64,000 nucleotides of DNA from Hyphomicrobiales bacterium 4NK60-0047b (GTDB lineage Bacteria > Pseudomonadota > Alphaproteobacteria > Rhizobiales > HXMU1428-3), in NCBI GenBank assembly GCA_040367435.1, contig BAABWY010000006.1:124001-188000 (forward strand), written 5' to 3'. Positions within the stretch are counted from its first letter, which is position 1. Each line of letters opens with the position of its first letter. A program made the translations under genes and the position numbers. This document shows positions 26,110-36,462 of this stretch, piece after piece. The notes below the pieces were generated by a model that saw only the letters and a program-made list of their open reading frames with translations, made no database searches and was not told where the DNA came from.

Positions 26110-27663
26110 TTATAACGCCATTTGTTGGGCCATTTTCTTCTTCCGCCGGCGTTGGACTGAAGATGGAATGCCCATAGCTTCCCGGTATTTTGCAACAGTA
26201 CGCCGAGCGATATCAATTCCTTTGTCTTTTAAGCTGGTAACCAACTTGTCATCAGAAAGAATAGACTCAATCGTCTCAGCTTCAATTAATTGCTTGATAT
26301 GATGCCTTACAGCCTCTGATGAGATCATATCATCAGAATCCGAAGAAGAAATGGCTGAGGTAAAGAAATACTTAAGTTCAAACACACCGCGCGTTGTGCC
26401 GATATATTTGTTAGATGTAACTCGGCTAACAGTTGATTCATGCATATCAATCGCATCAGCAACAGCCCGCAAATTTAGAGGGCGTAAATGTTCTACGCCA
26501 TGGCTAAAAAATGCATCTTGCTGGCGAACAATCTCTTCAGAAACCTTCAAAATAGTCCGCGCACGTTGATCAAGGCTTTTGACTAACCAGTTAGCTGTTT
26601 GAAAGCAATCTTGTATATATTCTTTGTCTTTTGTGTTTTTGGCTGATCCAGAGACAGTTGTGTAATAGCTTTTATTAATCAGTACCTTAGGCAAAGTTTC
26701 GCTGTTGAGCTCAATATGCCAGCTGCCGTCATTTTTTTGCCGAACAAACACGTCAGGCACAACTGATTGCACGGAAATGGCGCCAAATTGTAAGCCAGGC
26801 TTAGGATTAAGCATCTTAATTTCGGCAATCATGTCGGAAAGGTCTTCATCATCGACCTGACAAGCTTTTTTGAGTCCTGTAAAATTATGAGCAGCTAAAA
26901 GATGAATATTTTCCAGGAGGGCTTCCATTGCTGGGTCAAAATGGTTGAGTTCAATAAGTTGTAACTTCAAACATTCGCTAAGATCTCTGGAAAAAACACC
27001 TGTAGGCTCAAATTTCTGTAATTCTTTTAAAACAATTGAAATGGCATCAATAGACGTGCCCATTTGCATAGAAATGGTCTCGAGAGAGCCGCGCATATAG
27101 CCTTGTTCATCCACCATGTCAATCATATGAGAGGCTATAAGTCTTTGTTTATCATCAAGTTTTGATAATGATAATTGGTCCCTCAAGTGATCGTGCAACG
27201 TCGTTTCACATGGGACAAAGTTCTCTAAATTATAATCGCTACCACCGCCAGATGAGCTAACAGAACTCACACGGTTTGTTTTCACAGAATTCCAACCCTG
27301 GTCAGCAAGGCTGGTCCGGTCTGAGCCAGCTAAATCCGGATACATATCATCGGCGCGCATATCTAAATTCGCTGAAGGGTCCTCTTTTGTATTGTCAGCA
27401 GACTTTGAGAGCCATTCATCAGAAGAATCTCTGGTTTGAGGTTCAATGTTTTGAGGAGTAACTTCAGGCTCATAGCTGGCCTGAGGAACGGTATCTGCTT
27501 CTGGATCACGTGGTTCGAGTAACGGATTGCGCTCTAATTCCCCCTCAACAAACTCATTTAATTCAAGGTTAGAGAGTTGCAAAAGCTTAATCGCTTGTTG
27601 CAATTGAGGTGTCATCACAAGTGACTGAGATTGTCTTAGTTCTAGTCGGTGAGACAGAGCCAT
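26110..27663 (-). CDS. rpoN: RNA polymerase sigma-54 factor RpoN
   Basis: 517 residues. Directs polymerase to -24/-12 promoters and needs AAA+ activators. Region I is Gln/Leu-rich (LELRQSQSLVMTPQLQQAIKLLQLSNLEL), followed by an acidic region II, the core-binding domain, the HTH (LRAVADAIDMHESTVSRVTSNK) and the RpoN box ARRTVAKYREAMGIPSS near the end. It is directly relevant to the hydrogenase cluster in this window, whose two main promoters match the sigma-54 consensus and whose regulator HupR is of the NtrC type. Downstream of lptB, as usual. Confidence 0.98.
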   Translation of the reverse strand: MALSHRLELRQSQSLVMTPQLQQAIKLLQLSNLELNEFVEGELERNPLLEPRDPEADTVPQASYEPEVTPQNIEPQTRDSSDEWLSKSADNTKEDPSANLDMRADDMYPDLAGSDRTSLADQGWNSVKTNRVSSVSSSGGGSDYNLENFVPCETTLHDHLRDQLSLSKLDDKQRLIASHMIDMVDEQGYMRGSLETISMQMGTSIDAISIVLKELQKFEPTGVFSRDLSECLKLQLIELNHFDPAMEALLENIHLLAAHNFTGLKKACQVDDEDLSDMIAEIKMLNPKPGLQFGAISVQSVVPDVFVRQKNDGSWHIELNSETLPKVLINKSYYTTVSGSAKNTKDKEYIQDCFQTANWLVKSLDQRARTILKVSEEIVRQQDAFFSHGVEHLRPLNLRAVADAIDMHESTVSRVTSNKYIGTTRGVFELKYFFTSAISSSDSDDMISSEAVRHHIKQLIEAETIESILSDDKLVTSLKDKGIDIARRTVAKYREAMGIPSSVQRRRKKKMAQQMAL

Positions 27664-27876
27664 TATAAAATAAAGTCCTCAAAAATCTTCGTTAGGCAAT
27701 ATTCATACCAAAAGAGAATTTAGCGACGATTAAGAAGAAAGACAAACTTTTAATTAAATGTCGATTTATTTCCTCAAGAAACGTGCCAATTCTTAGGTAA
27801 CTGTAGCACGAAATTAATTTGAAGCAAAAAATCAGTTCACTGAAATGCGTGAAAAATAAAAGAAAAGAGAAGAAAA

Positions 27877-29004
27877 TTACCCAAACATATCGCCAAGATA
27901 AACGCGCCGAACATCATCATTTGAGACAATTTCCTGCGGAGTACCCTCTGTGAGTACCTTGCCGTCATGAATAATATAAGCACGGTCAATCATCTCAAGG
28001 GTTTCACGCACATTATGGTCAGTAATTAAAACGCCAATGCCACGGTCGGTCAAATGGCGAACAAGATCACGAATATCACCAATCGCTATAGGATCAATGC
28101 CCGCAAAAGGTTCATCAAGTAGGATATAAGAGGGGTCACTAGCCAATGCACGTGCTATCTCACAGCGCCTCCGCTCACCGCCAGATAGAGCAATTGATGG
28201 TGATTTTCGTAAGCGAGTGATATTAAATTCGTCAAGTAAGCTCTCAAGCTTCTCAAGACGTTTCTTTTTATTCTTTTGCGTCACTTCCAATACAGCCATA
28301 ATGTTTTGCTCAACAGTTAGTCCTCTAAAAATTGAGGCCTCTTGTGGCAAATACCCAATTCCAAGGCGTGCACGCCGATACATTGGAAGAGCGGTCACAT
28401 CATAGCCATCAATATGAATCAAACCCTCATCAGCCTTAACAAGACCGGTAATCATATAGAACATGGTCGTTTTACCAGCACCGTTCGGCCCAAGAAGTCC
28501 AACAGATTCGCCCCGCTGCACACGAATGCTGGCTTGTTTAACGACCTGTCGTTTTCCATAAGTTTTACATATTTTGTTGGCTGTCAGCCACCCAGTTTGG
28601 GGGCGAGAATCAATAAAGTTTTGTTGCCCGGCAGCAGATAGAATTTGTGTTCTTTGTGGTTGAGCCTGTGGTTGAGATTGCCCAATCACTTGGTTCTGAC
28701 CGTAAGCTTGAACAGGCGTGTGAGAAGGGGCTTGCTCATGAACCGAGGCTTGAAAACTTGGAGGTAATTGCTTAGCAATATTTTCTTGAAACCCTGGTTG
28801 GGGGGGCGGGCTAAAGGGTGTCTCTCCGTTTAGTCCCCCCCCTTCAAAAGGGTGCGCCCCTCTTTGTGCAGGCTGTCGATTGGCTCCATTGATCAAAGGT
28901 GATTGCTCTCGAGGAACAGCAAATTTTGTCTCAACTTGGGCTTTCTTGCCTTTGGGCAACAATGTTTTAAAGAAACCAATCATATCAGTGAGAACTACTT
29001 TCAT
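27877..29004 (-). CDS. lptB: LPS export ABC transporter ATPase LptB with a long N-terminal extension
   Basis: 375 residues from the ATG at 29004. The C-terminal 240 or so are LptB: LTANKICKTYGKRQVVKQAS, Walker A GPNGAGKTTMFYMITG, Q-loop YLPQEASIFRGLTVEQN, signature LSGGERRRCEIARAL, Walker B YILLDEPFAGIDPIA and the switch His in LITDHNVRETL. It powers LPS extraction with LptFG. The first 135 residues are Pro/Gln-rich, low-complexity and not part of the ATPase (LptB is normally about 240 residues). No ribosome site clearly fixes the start, and an upstream GTG or ATG in frame is possible. Confidence 0.93.
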   Translation of the reverse strand: MKVVLTDMIGFFKTLLPKGKKAQVETKFAVPREQSPLINGANRQPAQRGAHPFEGGGLNGETPFSPPPQPGFQENIAKQLPPSFQASVHEQAPSHTPVQAYGQNQVIGQSQPQAQPQRTQILSAAGQQNFIDSRPQTGWLTANKICKTYGKRQVVKQASIRVQRGESVGLLGPNGAGKTTMFYMITGLVKADEGLIHIDGYDVTALPMYRRARLGIGYLPQEASIFRGLTVEQNIMAVLEVTQKNKKKRLEKLESLLDEFNITRLRKSPSIALSGGERRRCEIARALASDPSYILLDEPFAGIDPIAIGDIRDLVRHLTDRGIGVLITDHNVRETLEMIDRAYIIHDGKVLTEGTPQEIVSNDDVRRVYLGDMFG

Positions 29005-29193
29005 TGATAAAGTGCGATGTTGAGAGACTTTGTAATGGCTTTTTGTCTCTAAATCAAAAATATTTACTAACAAAACCACACCAAAGTGAGGATGGGTCAG
29101 AAGTGGCATTTGAAGGTTACCATCAAAACCGAAAATTACGGCAGGATTTTATTGATCGCCATTTAATTTTGAAATTTATTTAAGGAACAGACC

Positions 29194-29886
29194 TTAATTT
29201 TGAGGTTTCTTTAGTTTTTTGACAGATTTAGGACTAACATCAATCTTCATTTGAACACGTCGGCCTTTTTTAGTCGCCCCGCTTTTTTTCTGATTCCGGT
29301 TTTCAAAACGGCTTTGCCTAGTTTTCAAATTCACAATTAACCGACCACCTTTAAGAATGTTCCCGCCTTGTGTTAAAACAACCGTGTCCCCAAGAATAAT
29401 TGTCTGTTTTGCAACATCAAACCGAGCCCATTCACTGGTGGCTGATTGCTTGTCTTTAGTGGTAATCAGTACTTTGCCCTTGGCTTCAAGTTTTTTAACC
29501 TTGCCATTCGCGCCAGATTTAGTACCAGGCCGTGCATTGCCATCATAAAAAACTTCAAGGAATTTTGATCGTAGAACAAAGTCACCTTGCCTGGCTTTCA
29601 CATTCCCACTGAAGAGAGCCGTTTTTTTAATATCATTGACCTTTAATTGGTCAGCTTCAATATCAATAGGCTGGTTAGAATCTCTTGAAAAACCACCAAA
29701 TTTATCCGCTAAAGATTGAGCGAAAAGAGGAGAGGTGCTCAAGCTAGTCAGAGTGAAAAAAACTAAAAAACATGCTGTCCACACTGAGAAAGAAGCTGAG
29801 TGAGAATAAGGCTGTGTTGAAACATTTTTTTCATCACAATTTTTTCGAAAGTGTGAAGTTTGAGTTTTTTTCAAAAGTCTCAACAT
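29194..29886 (-). CDS. lptA: LPS transport periplasmic protein LptA
   Basis: 230 residues. Bridges the inner and outer membranes in LPS export. A signal peptide at about 33-58 (FSVWTACFLVFFTLTS...LFAQ) follows a longer-than-usual start. The OstA-like beta-jellyroll contains NQPIDIEADQLKVNDIKKTALFSGNVKARQG and IILGDTVVLTQGGNILKGGRLIVNL, the family hallmark repeats. The tail is rich in Lys/Arg. It lies between lptC and lptB on the same strand. Confidence 0.92.
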   Translation of the reverse strand: MLRLLKKTQTSHFRKNCDEKNVSTQPYSHSASFSVWTACFLVFFTLTSLSTSPLFAQSLADKFGGFSRDSNQPIDIEADQLKVNDIKKTALFSGNVKARQGDFVLRSKFLEVFYDGNARPGTKSGANGKVKKLEAKGKVLITTKDKQSATSEWARFDVAKQTIILGDTVVLTQGGNILKGGRLIVNLKTRQSRFENRNQKKSGATKKGRRVQMKIDVSPKSVKKLKKPQN

Positions 29887-29961
29887 TTTATGTCCTTAAT
29901 ATCAAGTCAATAGACCTGGGAATTATTTATACAATCTATCTTGCAGCAATCAAGATCATAG

Positions 29962-29989
29962 ACGATCAAGTAACTAGTTACTTGATCGT
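29962..29989. repeat. 28-bp perfect palindrome over the lptC stop codon
   Basis: The sequence starting ACGATCAAGTAACT at 29962 is followed at once by its exact reverse complement, giving a palindrome of 28 bp with no spacer. It contains the lptC TAG stop (29974-29976) and lies 76 bp before the lptA start. There is no T-run after it. It may be a 3' end or processing structure, or a protein-binding site. Confidence 0.6.
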
Positions 29990-30744
29990 TTCGGAGTTTT
30001 AATCAACCGAACCTTAACCCGGTCCTTAAATGTCACTATTTTACTCACGCCATCAATATGAACTCTGTCAGCCCTAATTGTACTTGATTCCATTTGTACA
30101 TATACAGGTCTATTCGAAATAATAGTTTGTTTTTTAAAAGTTATTTCAGCGGTCTCAAGCTGAGCAATCATCCCATTTGGAGCTTTAATTTCTAAATCGC
30201 CCGATAATTGCAGCACCTCTTGCTTTGTATCAAAAACACCTTTTTTCGACTTGAGAAAAATAGTGCCATTTTTAGGATGGTCAAGCTTACCATCAATCGT
30301 GTCCAAATGAATAACATAAGGAGAGTCTGATTTCTGTGTAGCTGTAGCGGCCGTTACCAAATAAGACCCTGCCTTTTTATCATGACCTTCAAGGCGCGGA
30401 TTTGTCATTTTTAATTCATTTTTGTTCACATCAATTTTTTCAACACTGGCCTTTATGTCTTTATATTGAAAAGTAAATTTGCCAGTGACAAAAAACGCAA
30501 GGCAACAAAGAAGTGATAAAAGGGGAAGCAATCGGCGCAAGATAAATACAGCGCGGCTATGGCGCTGCGCACGCAAAAAAGCTTGTTGCCTCTTTTTTGA
30601 AAGTTCAGCTATCTCATCACCTTCATTTGGAGACGGTGACTTATTTGTAGGTAACTTACCAGATGAACTTAGGCGATCAGAAGAAGAAAAAGCCGAAAAA
30701 ATTTGCTGCATAAATCCTTGAGATGTTACTCTTTGAGATGTCAT
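29974..30744 (-). CDS. lptC: LPS export periplasmic protein LptC
   Basis: 256 residues. Single-pass inner-membrane protein that passes LPS from LptBFG to LptA. A cytoplasmic N-terminus precedes one TM helix at about 73-92 (LLPLLSLLCCLAFFVTG), then an OstA-like periplasmic domain (MTNPRLEGHDKKAGSYLVTAATATQK, LDHPKNGTIFLKSKKGVFDTKQEVLQLSGDLEI). First gene of lptC-lptA-lptB-rpoN. Confidence 0.92.
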   Translation of the reverse strand: MTSQRVTSQGFMQQIFSAFSSSDRLSSSGKLPTNKSPSPNEGDEIAELSKKRQQAFLRAQRHSRAVFILRRLLPLLSLLCCLAFFVTGKFTFQYKDIKASVEKIDVNKNELKMTNPRLEGHDKKAGSYLVTAATATQKSDSPYVIHLDTIDGKLDHPKNGTIFLKSKKGVFDTKQEVLQLSGDLEIKAPNGMIAQLETAEITFKKQTIISNRPVYVQMESSTIRADRVHIDGVSKIVTFKDRVKVRLIKTPKRSSN

Positions 30745-31070
30745 GAATTATTCCAACCCACTTGCGGCCCTTTATCCGAAATAGTTATATCTCGAATTGA
30801 ATTAAATCTATTGAAATTTCTGTTTAACTAGTTCTAATCACCAGTGATTATTCTTTTAAAAGGAATCATATCACAAACGGACTATATAAGTCAGTTTATC
30901 AAGATTACAAATTTGCAAAACAATATGATCACATTTGGGCTTTGTAAAAAAGCTGACTAAATCAACAACAAGTAATTGTGAGACCAAATTTAAATTCAGC
31001 CCAGTTTTTGTTTTAGCATTCCAGTCTTTGTCTTAGCATTTTATGCCAGTAATTTTTTTAGGATGAATTC
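30745..31070. other. 326-bp gap between rnd and lptC
   Basis: Presumed lptC promoter region. It includes the near-palindrome TAATCAC-ca-GTGATTA (30835-30850), about 90 bp upstream of lptC and possibly an operator. Near 31005-31045 a partial direct repeat of TTTTAGCATT occurs. No gene is seen. Confidence 0.35.
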
Positions 31071-31685
31071 TTAAGAATGAGCGAAAATATCACTCTCGGC
31101 CCATCCAGCTAAATCAAGTTCAGCTCGCGTTGGTAAAAATTCAAAGGCTTTATTGGCAATTTCAAAACGATTTTCTCGTTTCAAGCGCACAATTAAAATC
31201 TCCATTAATTGGTGGAGGTACAAAACATCAGATGCAGCGTAAGCCATTTGCGCGTCACTTAAAACCTCGGCTCCCCAGTCAGAGCTTTGCTGTTGCTTTG
31301 AAAGGTCAACAGAAATGAGCTCGCGTGTTAGATCTTTCAAGCCATGCCGATCCGTGTAAGTTCTGGTCAGTTTAGAAGCAATTTTAGTGCAAAAAACAGG
31401 AGCAGCCCAAATGCCGAGATATTGATAAAGTGCAGCTAAATCAAAGCGGGCAAAATGATAAATTTTCACGAGTTTAGGGTCTGATAAAACAGCTTTTAAA
31501 TTTGGAGCCGAATAATCCGTTCCATCAAATTGAACAAGATGCGCCGAGCCGTCCCCTGAAGAGAGTTGAACTACACAAAGCCTATCACGCAAAGGGTTTA
31601 AGCCAAGGGTTTCGCTATCAACCGCTAGCGCCCCTTTAAAATGAAGGTCATCAGGCAAGTCATTCTTGTGCAAATGAATAGTCAT
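31071..31685 (-). CDS. rnd: Ribonuclease D-like 3'-5' exonuclease
   Basis: 204 residues from the ATG at 31685, with GGGAT upstream. DEDD-type exonuclease: motif I AVDSETLG, motif II KIYHFARFDLAAL, motif III YAASDVLYLHQL (the YxxxD form). It lacks the C-terminal HRDC domains of E. coli RNase D (375 residues), as is usual for the short alphaproteobacterial form. Probably acts in RNA 3' trimming. It is upstream of lptC in the usual order of this bacterial group. Confidence 0.92.
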   Translation of the reverse strand: MTIHLHKNDLPDDLHFKGALAVDSETLGLNPLRDRLCVVQLSSGDGSAHLVQFDGTDYSAPNLKAVLSDPKLVKIYHFARFDLAALYQYLGIWAAPVFCTKIASKLTRTYTDRHGLKDLTRELISVDLSKQQQSSDWGAEVLSDAQMAYAASDVLYLHQLMEILIVRLKRENRFEIANKAFEFLPTRAELDLAGWAESDIFAHS

Positions 31686-31885
31686 AAAATATCCCGTAGT
31701 CCTGTTTTTATAGTTAGGTGTCTCGTTTTTAAAGTTATATAATGAAACTCCTAGCACAAAACGTGTTTCTTGCCAGTAAGCAAAGCAATAAATTTATGAA
31801 TAAACTCACCTTTGCGACACTAGAAACGCTTCACAAATCACTCAACTCACTTTATTTTGACAAAGATTCTTAAAGGAGCGGCAAG

Positions 31886-32842
31886 ATGAAAACTAAAGGT
31901 ATCGTAACAATATTTGGGGGCTCAGGCTTTGTTGGTCGTCATTTAATTGGCCAATTGACCAAAGCTGGGTACCGCATTCGTGTTGCTGTTCGTCATCCTC
32001 AGCTAGCTGGTTTTCTCCAGCCACTTGGCGGTTTAAGCCAGATCGAGTTTGTCAAAGCAAATATAAGAAACGAGAAATCCATCATAGAAGCCGTGGAAGG
32101 TGCTGATTATGTTGTAAATCTTGTTGGAATTTTAGCTCAATCAGGTAGGCAAAATTTTAATTCTCTACATGTTCAGGGCGCCCGGTTAATTGCCATTGCT
32201 GCGAGAGAAGCTGGCGTCAAACAACTTGTGCAAATGTCAGCGCTGGGCGCAGACGAAAAAAGTTCTTCTAAATATGCTCGAACCAAAGCGCATGGGGAAG
32301 ACGCCGTTTTAAATATGGAGCCTAATGCCATCATAGTGCGCCCTTCTGTTATTTTCGGGCCAGAAGATGGCTTCTTTAACCTCTTTGCAGGCATGATGTC
32401 CATTTTGCCAATTGTTCCTGTTTTTGGAGCAAAAACCAAATTCCAGCCGATCTTTGTGGGAGATGTTGCAAGTGCCATTAAGGCCGCGATAGAAGGAAAA
32501 GCAAAGCAAGGCACTATTTATGAATTAGGCGGGCCTCAAATTGTTTCTATGAAAGAAGTGCACGAAAAAATAAAAACAATAACAGGACTAAAAACCTGGT
32601 TACTTCCATTGCCACTTTTTATCGCAAAAATAATAGCTCTTTTCACTTGGTTCCTACCCAACCCTCCAATTACAAGTGATCAAATCAAGCTGTTGAAAAA
32701 AGATAATGTTGTTAGCAACTTAGCCATGGAAGAACATCGCACCTACGCTGATTTGGTTGAAACGCCACCTCATTCAATTGATGCCTGTGTCCCAACGTAT
32801 CTAGATCGTTACGAGACAGTAAATCACGGTAAAACTGTCTAG
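31886..32842 (+). CDS. Complex I NDUFA9 subunit family protein (NAD(P)-binding SDR-like)
   Basis: 318 residues of the atypical short-chain dehydrogenase fold, with the nucleotide loop TIFGGSGFVGRHLIGQL, the segment VNLVGILAQSGRQNF typical of NDUFA9 relatives, and YARTKAHGEDAVL carrying the YxxxK-like pair. The mitochondrial relative is an accessory complex I subunit, and in alphaproteobacteria the protein is thought to have a similar or quinone-related role. An AAAGGAG ribosome site precedes the ATG. Monocistronic and divergent from rnd. Confidence 0.88.
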   Translation: MKTKGIVTIFGGSGFVGRHLIGQLTKAGYRIRVAVRHPQLAGFLQPLGGLSQIEFVKANIRNEKSIIEAVEGADYVVNLVGILAQSGRQNFNSLHVQGARLIAIAAREAGVKQLVQMSALGADEKSSSKYARTKAHGEDAVLNMEPNAIIVRPSVIFGPEDGFFNLFAGMMSILPIVPVFGAKTKFQPIFVGDVASAIKAAIEGKAKQGTIYELGGPQIVSMKEVHEKIKTITGLKTWLLPLPLFIAKIIALFTWFLPNPPITSDQIKLLKKDNVVSNLAMEEHRTYADLVETPPHSIDACVPTYLDRYETVNHGKTV

Positions 32843-32846
32843 AGCA

Positions 32847-32989
32847 GTGCGGATGCATCGTGGGTATCTGAGGCGCCGCTAAAGTGCGGGTGCATAGTGG
32901 GCATCTGAAGCACCACTAAAAGTGCGGATGCATAGTGGGCATCTGAAGCACCACTAAAAGTGCGGATGCATAGTGGGCATCTGAAGCAC
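32847..32989 (+). repeat. Tandem array of four stem-loop modules (37-38 bp period)
   Basis: Units begin at 32847, 32884, 32922 and 32960. Each is GTGC-GGATGC-atagtg-GGCATC-tgaa-GCAC-cactaaaa. The first has GTATC opposite GATGC and the second GGTGC opposite GCATC; both changes leave G-U pairs only if the plus strand is the RNA. It follows the NDUFA9-like gene at once, so it would be in its 3' UTR. Confidence 0.75.
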
Positions 32990-33097
32990 TACTAAAAAAC
33001 AAAAACCATCTAGTCCTAAATGATGACTATTTCATATTTGAAGAAATGTTAGACTAAAGGCTTGATGTCGGATAAAAAACAGAGCATTATTACGCCA

Positions 33098-33184
33098 TCC
33101 GAGGGGTGTTCTATTTAGAGCTGAGAGAGTTATCTAACTCAACCCTTTAAACCTGATCCGGGTCATGCCGGCGTAGGGACGGAA
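33098..33184 (+). promoter_or_regulatory. TPP (thi-box) riboswitch
   Basis: The conserved aptamer pieces are present in order: GAGGGGTG, GCTGAGA (33120-33126), ACCCTTTAAACCTGATC (33142-33158), GGTCATGCCGGCGTAGGGA. This is the classical THI element, which binds thiamine pyrophosphate and lowers expression of thiamine genes. It lies 216 bp before a small membrane-protein gene and about 750 bp before thiC, on the same strand. Confidence 0.96.
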
Positions 33185-33248
33185 AAGATTGTTTGTATAA
33201 TTTAAAACGAAATAATTTGTCTGGATATTTTTAAAAGATCTGACAAAG

Positions 33249-33283
33249 TTTTAAGCAAAACCAAAGCGTTTTTTTGCTTAAAA
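33249..33283 (+). terminator. Hairpin downstream of the TPP riboswitch, possible attenuator
   Basis: Perfect 12-bp arms TTTTAAGCAAAA (33249-33260) and TTTTGCTTAAAA (33272-33283). It is AT-rich and lacks a clean T-run after it, so terminator strength is uncertain. Its place 65 bp after the aptamer would suit an expression platform. Confidence 0.4.
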
Positions 33284-33399
33284 TATAATGAATTAGACAA
33301 CAATCTGATCTTCCGCTTTTTTGTAAAAGTGGTGTCTCCCTCAGCCAAACATTACCAGATCAAAGCTCATTAAGTTGTGACGAAAAGGGGAGCTATTCT

Positions 33400-33813
33400 A
33401 TGGACTTGTCATTGGTATTGGCAAAAATTCTAGGTCTATATTGCCTGATAGTCTCCATTTCAATTCTATTAAACTATCAGCGAATACCTGTTTTGGTCCA
33501 TGAATTCGTTGAAAGTGAAGGGCTCAAATATATTGCAGGGCTAATCTCCTTAATCCTCGGTATCATCGTAATAATCATCCACCCAATTATTTCATATGAT
33601 TGGCGGCTAATAATTACTTTATTCGGGTGGGGAGCATTTCTATATGGCTTGGTGAACTTATTCATACCAGAACTTGCCCTGCAAATCATAAGATTAATTG
33701 GATCGTATCGTAAAATATTCAGTATCTTTGCATTTGCTGTTTTTCTATTCTCGCTAATTTTATTAGCTGAAGGGTTTAACATACCATTCATGAAGGCCCT
33801 AATACCCATATAA
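33400..33813 (+). CDS. Small four-helix membrane protein between the TPP riboswitch and thiC
   Basis: 137 residues, almost entirely hydrophobic, with four predicted helices (KILGLYCLIVSISILL, GLISLILGIIVIIIHP, LIITLFGWGAFLYGLVN, FSIFAFAVFLFSLILL). I do not recognise the family. The start has a good ribosome site (AGGGGAG, 8 bases before the ATG). It is the first gene after the TPP riboswitch and thiC follows 122 bp later, so it may be regulated by thiamine and could take part in thiamine or pyrimidine transport. The alternative is a chance insertion. Confidence 0.65.
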   Translation: MDLSLVLAKILGLYCLIVSISILLNYQRIPVLVHEFVESEGLKYIAGLISLILGIIVIIIHPIISYDWRLIITLFGWGAFLYGLVNLFIPELALQIIRLIGSYRKIFSIFAFAVFLFSLILLAEGFNIPFMKALIPI

Positions 33814-33850
33814 TAAACCCAGTCTTTGCTTATCAGTCTAGTTTTTCTAT

Positions 33851-33898
33851 AGCGTTCCGCCTAAAAGTGGGGACCGGTTTTAGGAAAAAAGGAACGCT
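33851..33898 (+). repeat. Intergenic palindromic element with a CCGGTTTT core (copy 2)
   Basis: Outer stem AGCGTTCC/GGAACGCT and inner stem CCTAAAA/TTTTAGG (33860-33866 with 33878-33884) around GTGGGGACCGG. Same design as at 11701. It lies between the small membrane gene and thiC, and could end or process the riboswitch transcript. Confidence 0.6.
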
Positions 33899-33902
33899 CT
33901 AA

Positions 33903-35798
<1,896 letters not shown>

Positions 35799-35820
35799 GG
35801 GTTTAAAGCAACAAAATACG

Positions 35821-35848
35821 AAAAGCCCAGTCTTGCGCTGGGCTTTTT
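35821..35848 (+). terminator. Rho-independent terminator of thiC
   Basis: AAAAGCCCAG (35821-35830) pairs with CTGGGCTTTT (35838-35847), followed by T residues; 22 bp past the thiC stop. Confidence 0.92.
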
Positions 35849-35970
35849 GTTTAGATGAAAAAAATATTTATTTAACGCACTGGGAATACCCGCTTAGTAG
35901 AAGTAAAGGATTTGCCTTATTTAAAGTGTGCTTTTGCCACAGTACGGTACCCTTTAGCACACCAATAAAG

Positions 35971-36279
35971 TTAATCTTTCTTTTTTGCTATCGGCTTGTT
36001 ATCCCTTTTAAGAGGGCGACTAACTGGACAAATCTCTTGAACAAAATCATTGAGTGTATTTACGAGGCTTTCTTCCACCAGTTTGTAATAGACAAATTGA
36101 CCGCGTTTATCACTTTCAATGAGGCCTGCATTTTCTAAAGTACTTAAATGCTGAGAAACTGAAGGTTTTGACATATCAAAACGACTTGCAATTTCACCTG
36201 CTGTCAATTCGGAATTTGACAAATAAGCGAGTATTTTACGCCTTGCCGTAGAAGATAAAGCTTGAAAAACTTTTTGCAT
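35971..36279 (-). CDS. ArsR-family winged-helix regulator
   Basis: 102 residues from the ATG at 36279, preceded by GGGA. Winged HTH of the ArsR/SdpR type: MQKVFQALSSTARRKILAYL, then the recognition helix FDMSKPSVSQHLSTLENAGLI and the wing RGQFVYYKL. There is no obvious metal-binding Cys pair (a single Cys near the end), so the signal is unknown. It is divergent from the DCC-ubiG2 pair and probably represses it or itself. The gap includes AT-rich repeats of the TTAGCTAATT kind (about 36347-36402) that could be operators. Confidence 0.85.
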   Translation of the reverse strand: MQKVFQALSSTARRKILAYLSNSELTAGEIASRFDMSKPSVSQHLSTLENAGLIESDKRGQFVYYKLVEESLVNTLNDFVQEICPVSRPLKRDNKPIAKKKD

Positions 36280-36462
36280 TGGTATCCCAGTCAATTTTTT
36301 TTGTAACTAAATATAACGTACCGAAAGCATTTTGACAATCGATTACCTAATTAGCTTATTGACTAAATTCTAACAATGTAGTATTTAGTAAATTAGCTAA
36401 TTAAAACAATTCTTAATATGGTGCTTGAGTGAATACTTAGTTTTCATTATGGAGTTATCTAA

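Noticed and set aside
25824-26216. 130-codon minus-strand ORF overlapping the rpoN 3' end
   Set aside because: It overlaps the certain RpoN C-terminus in another frame and its product resembles no family.
32847-32989. Four near-identical units that could suggest a CRISPR array
   Set aside because: The units follow one another without unique spacers, and similar single copies occur across the window; no cas genes are present.
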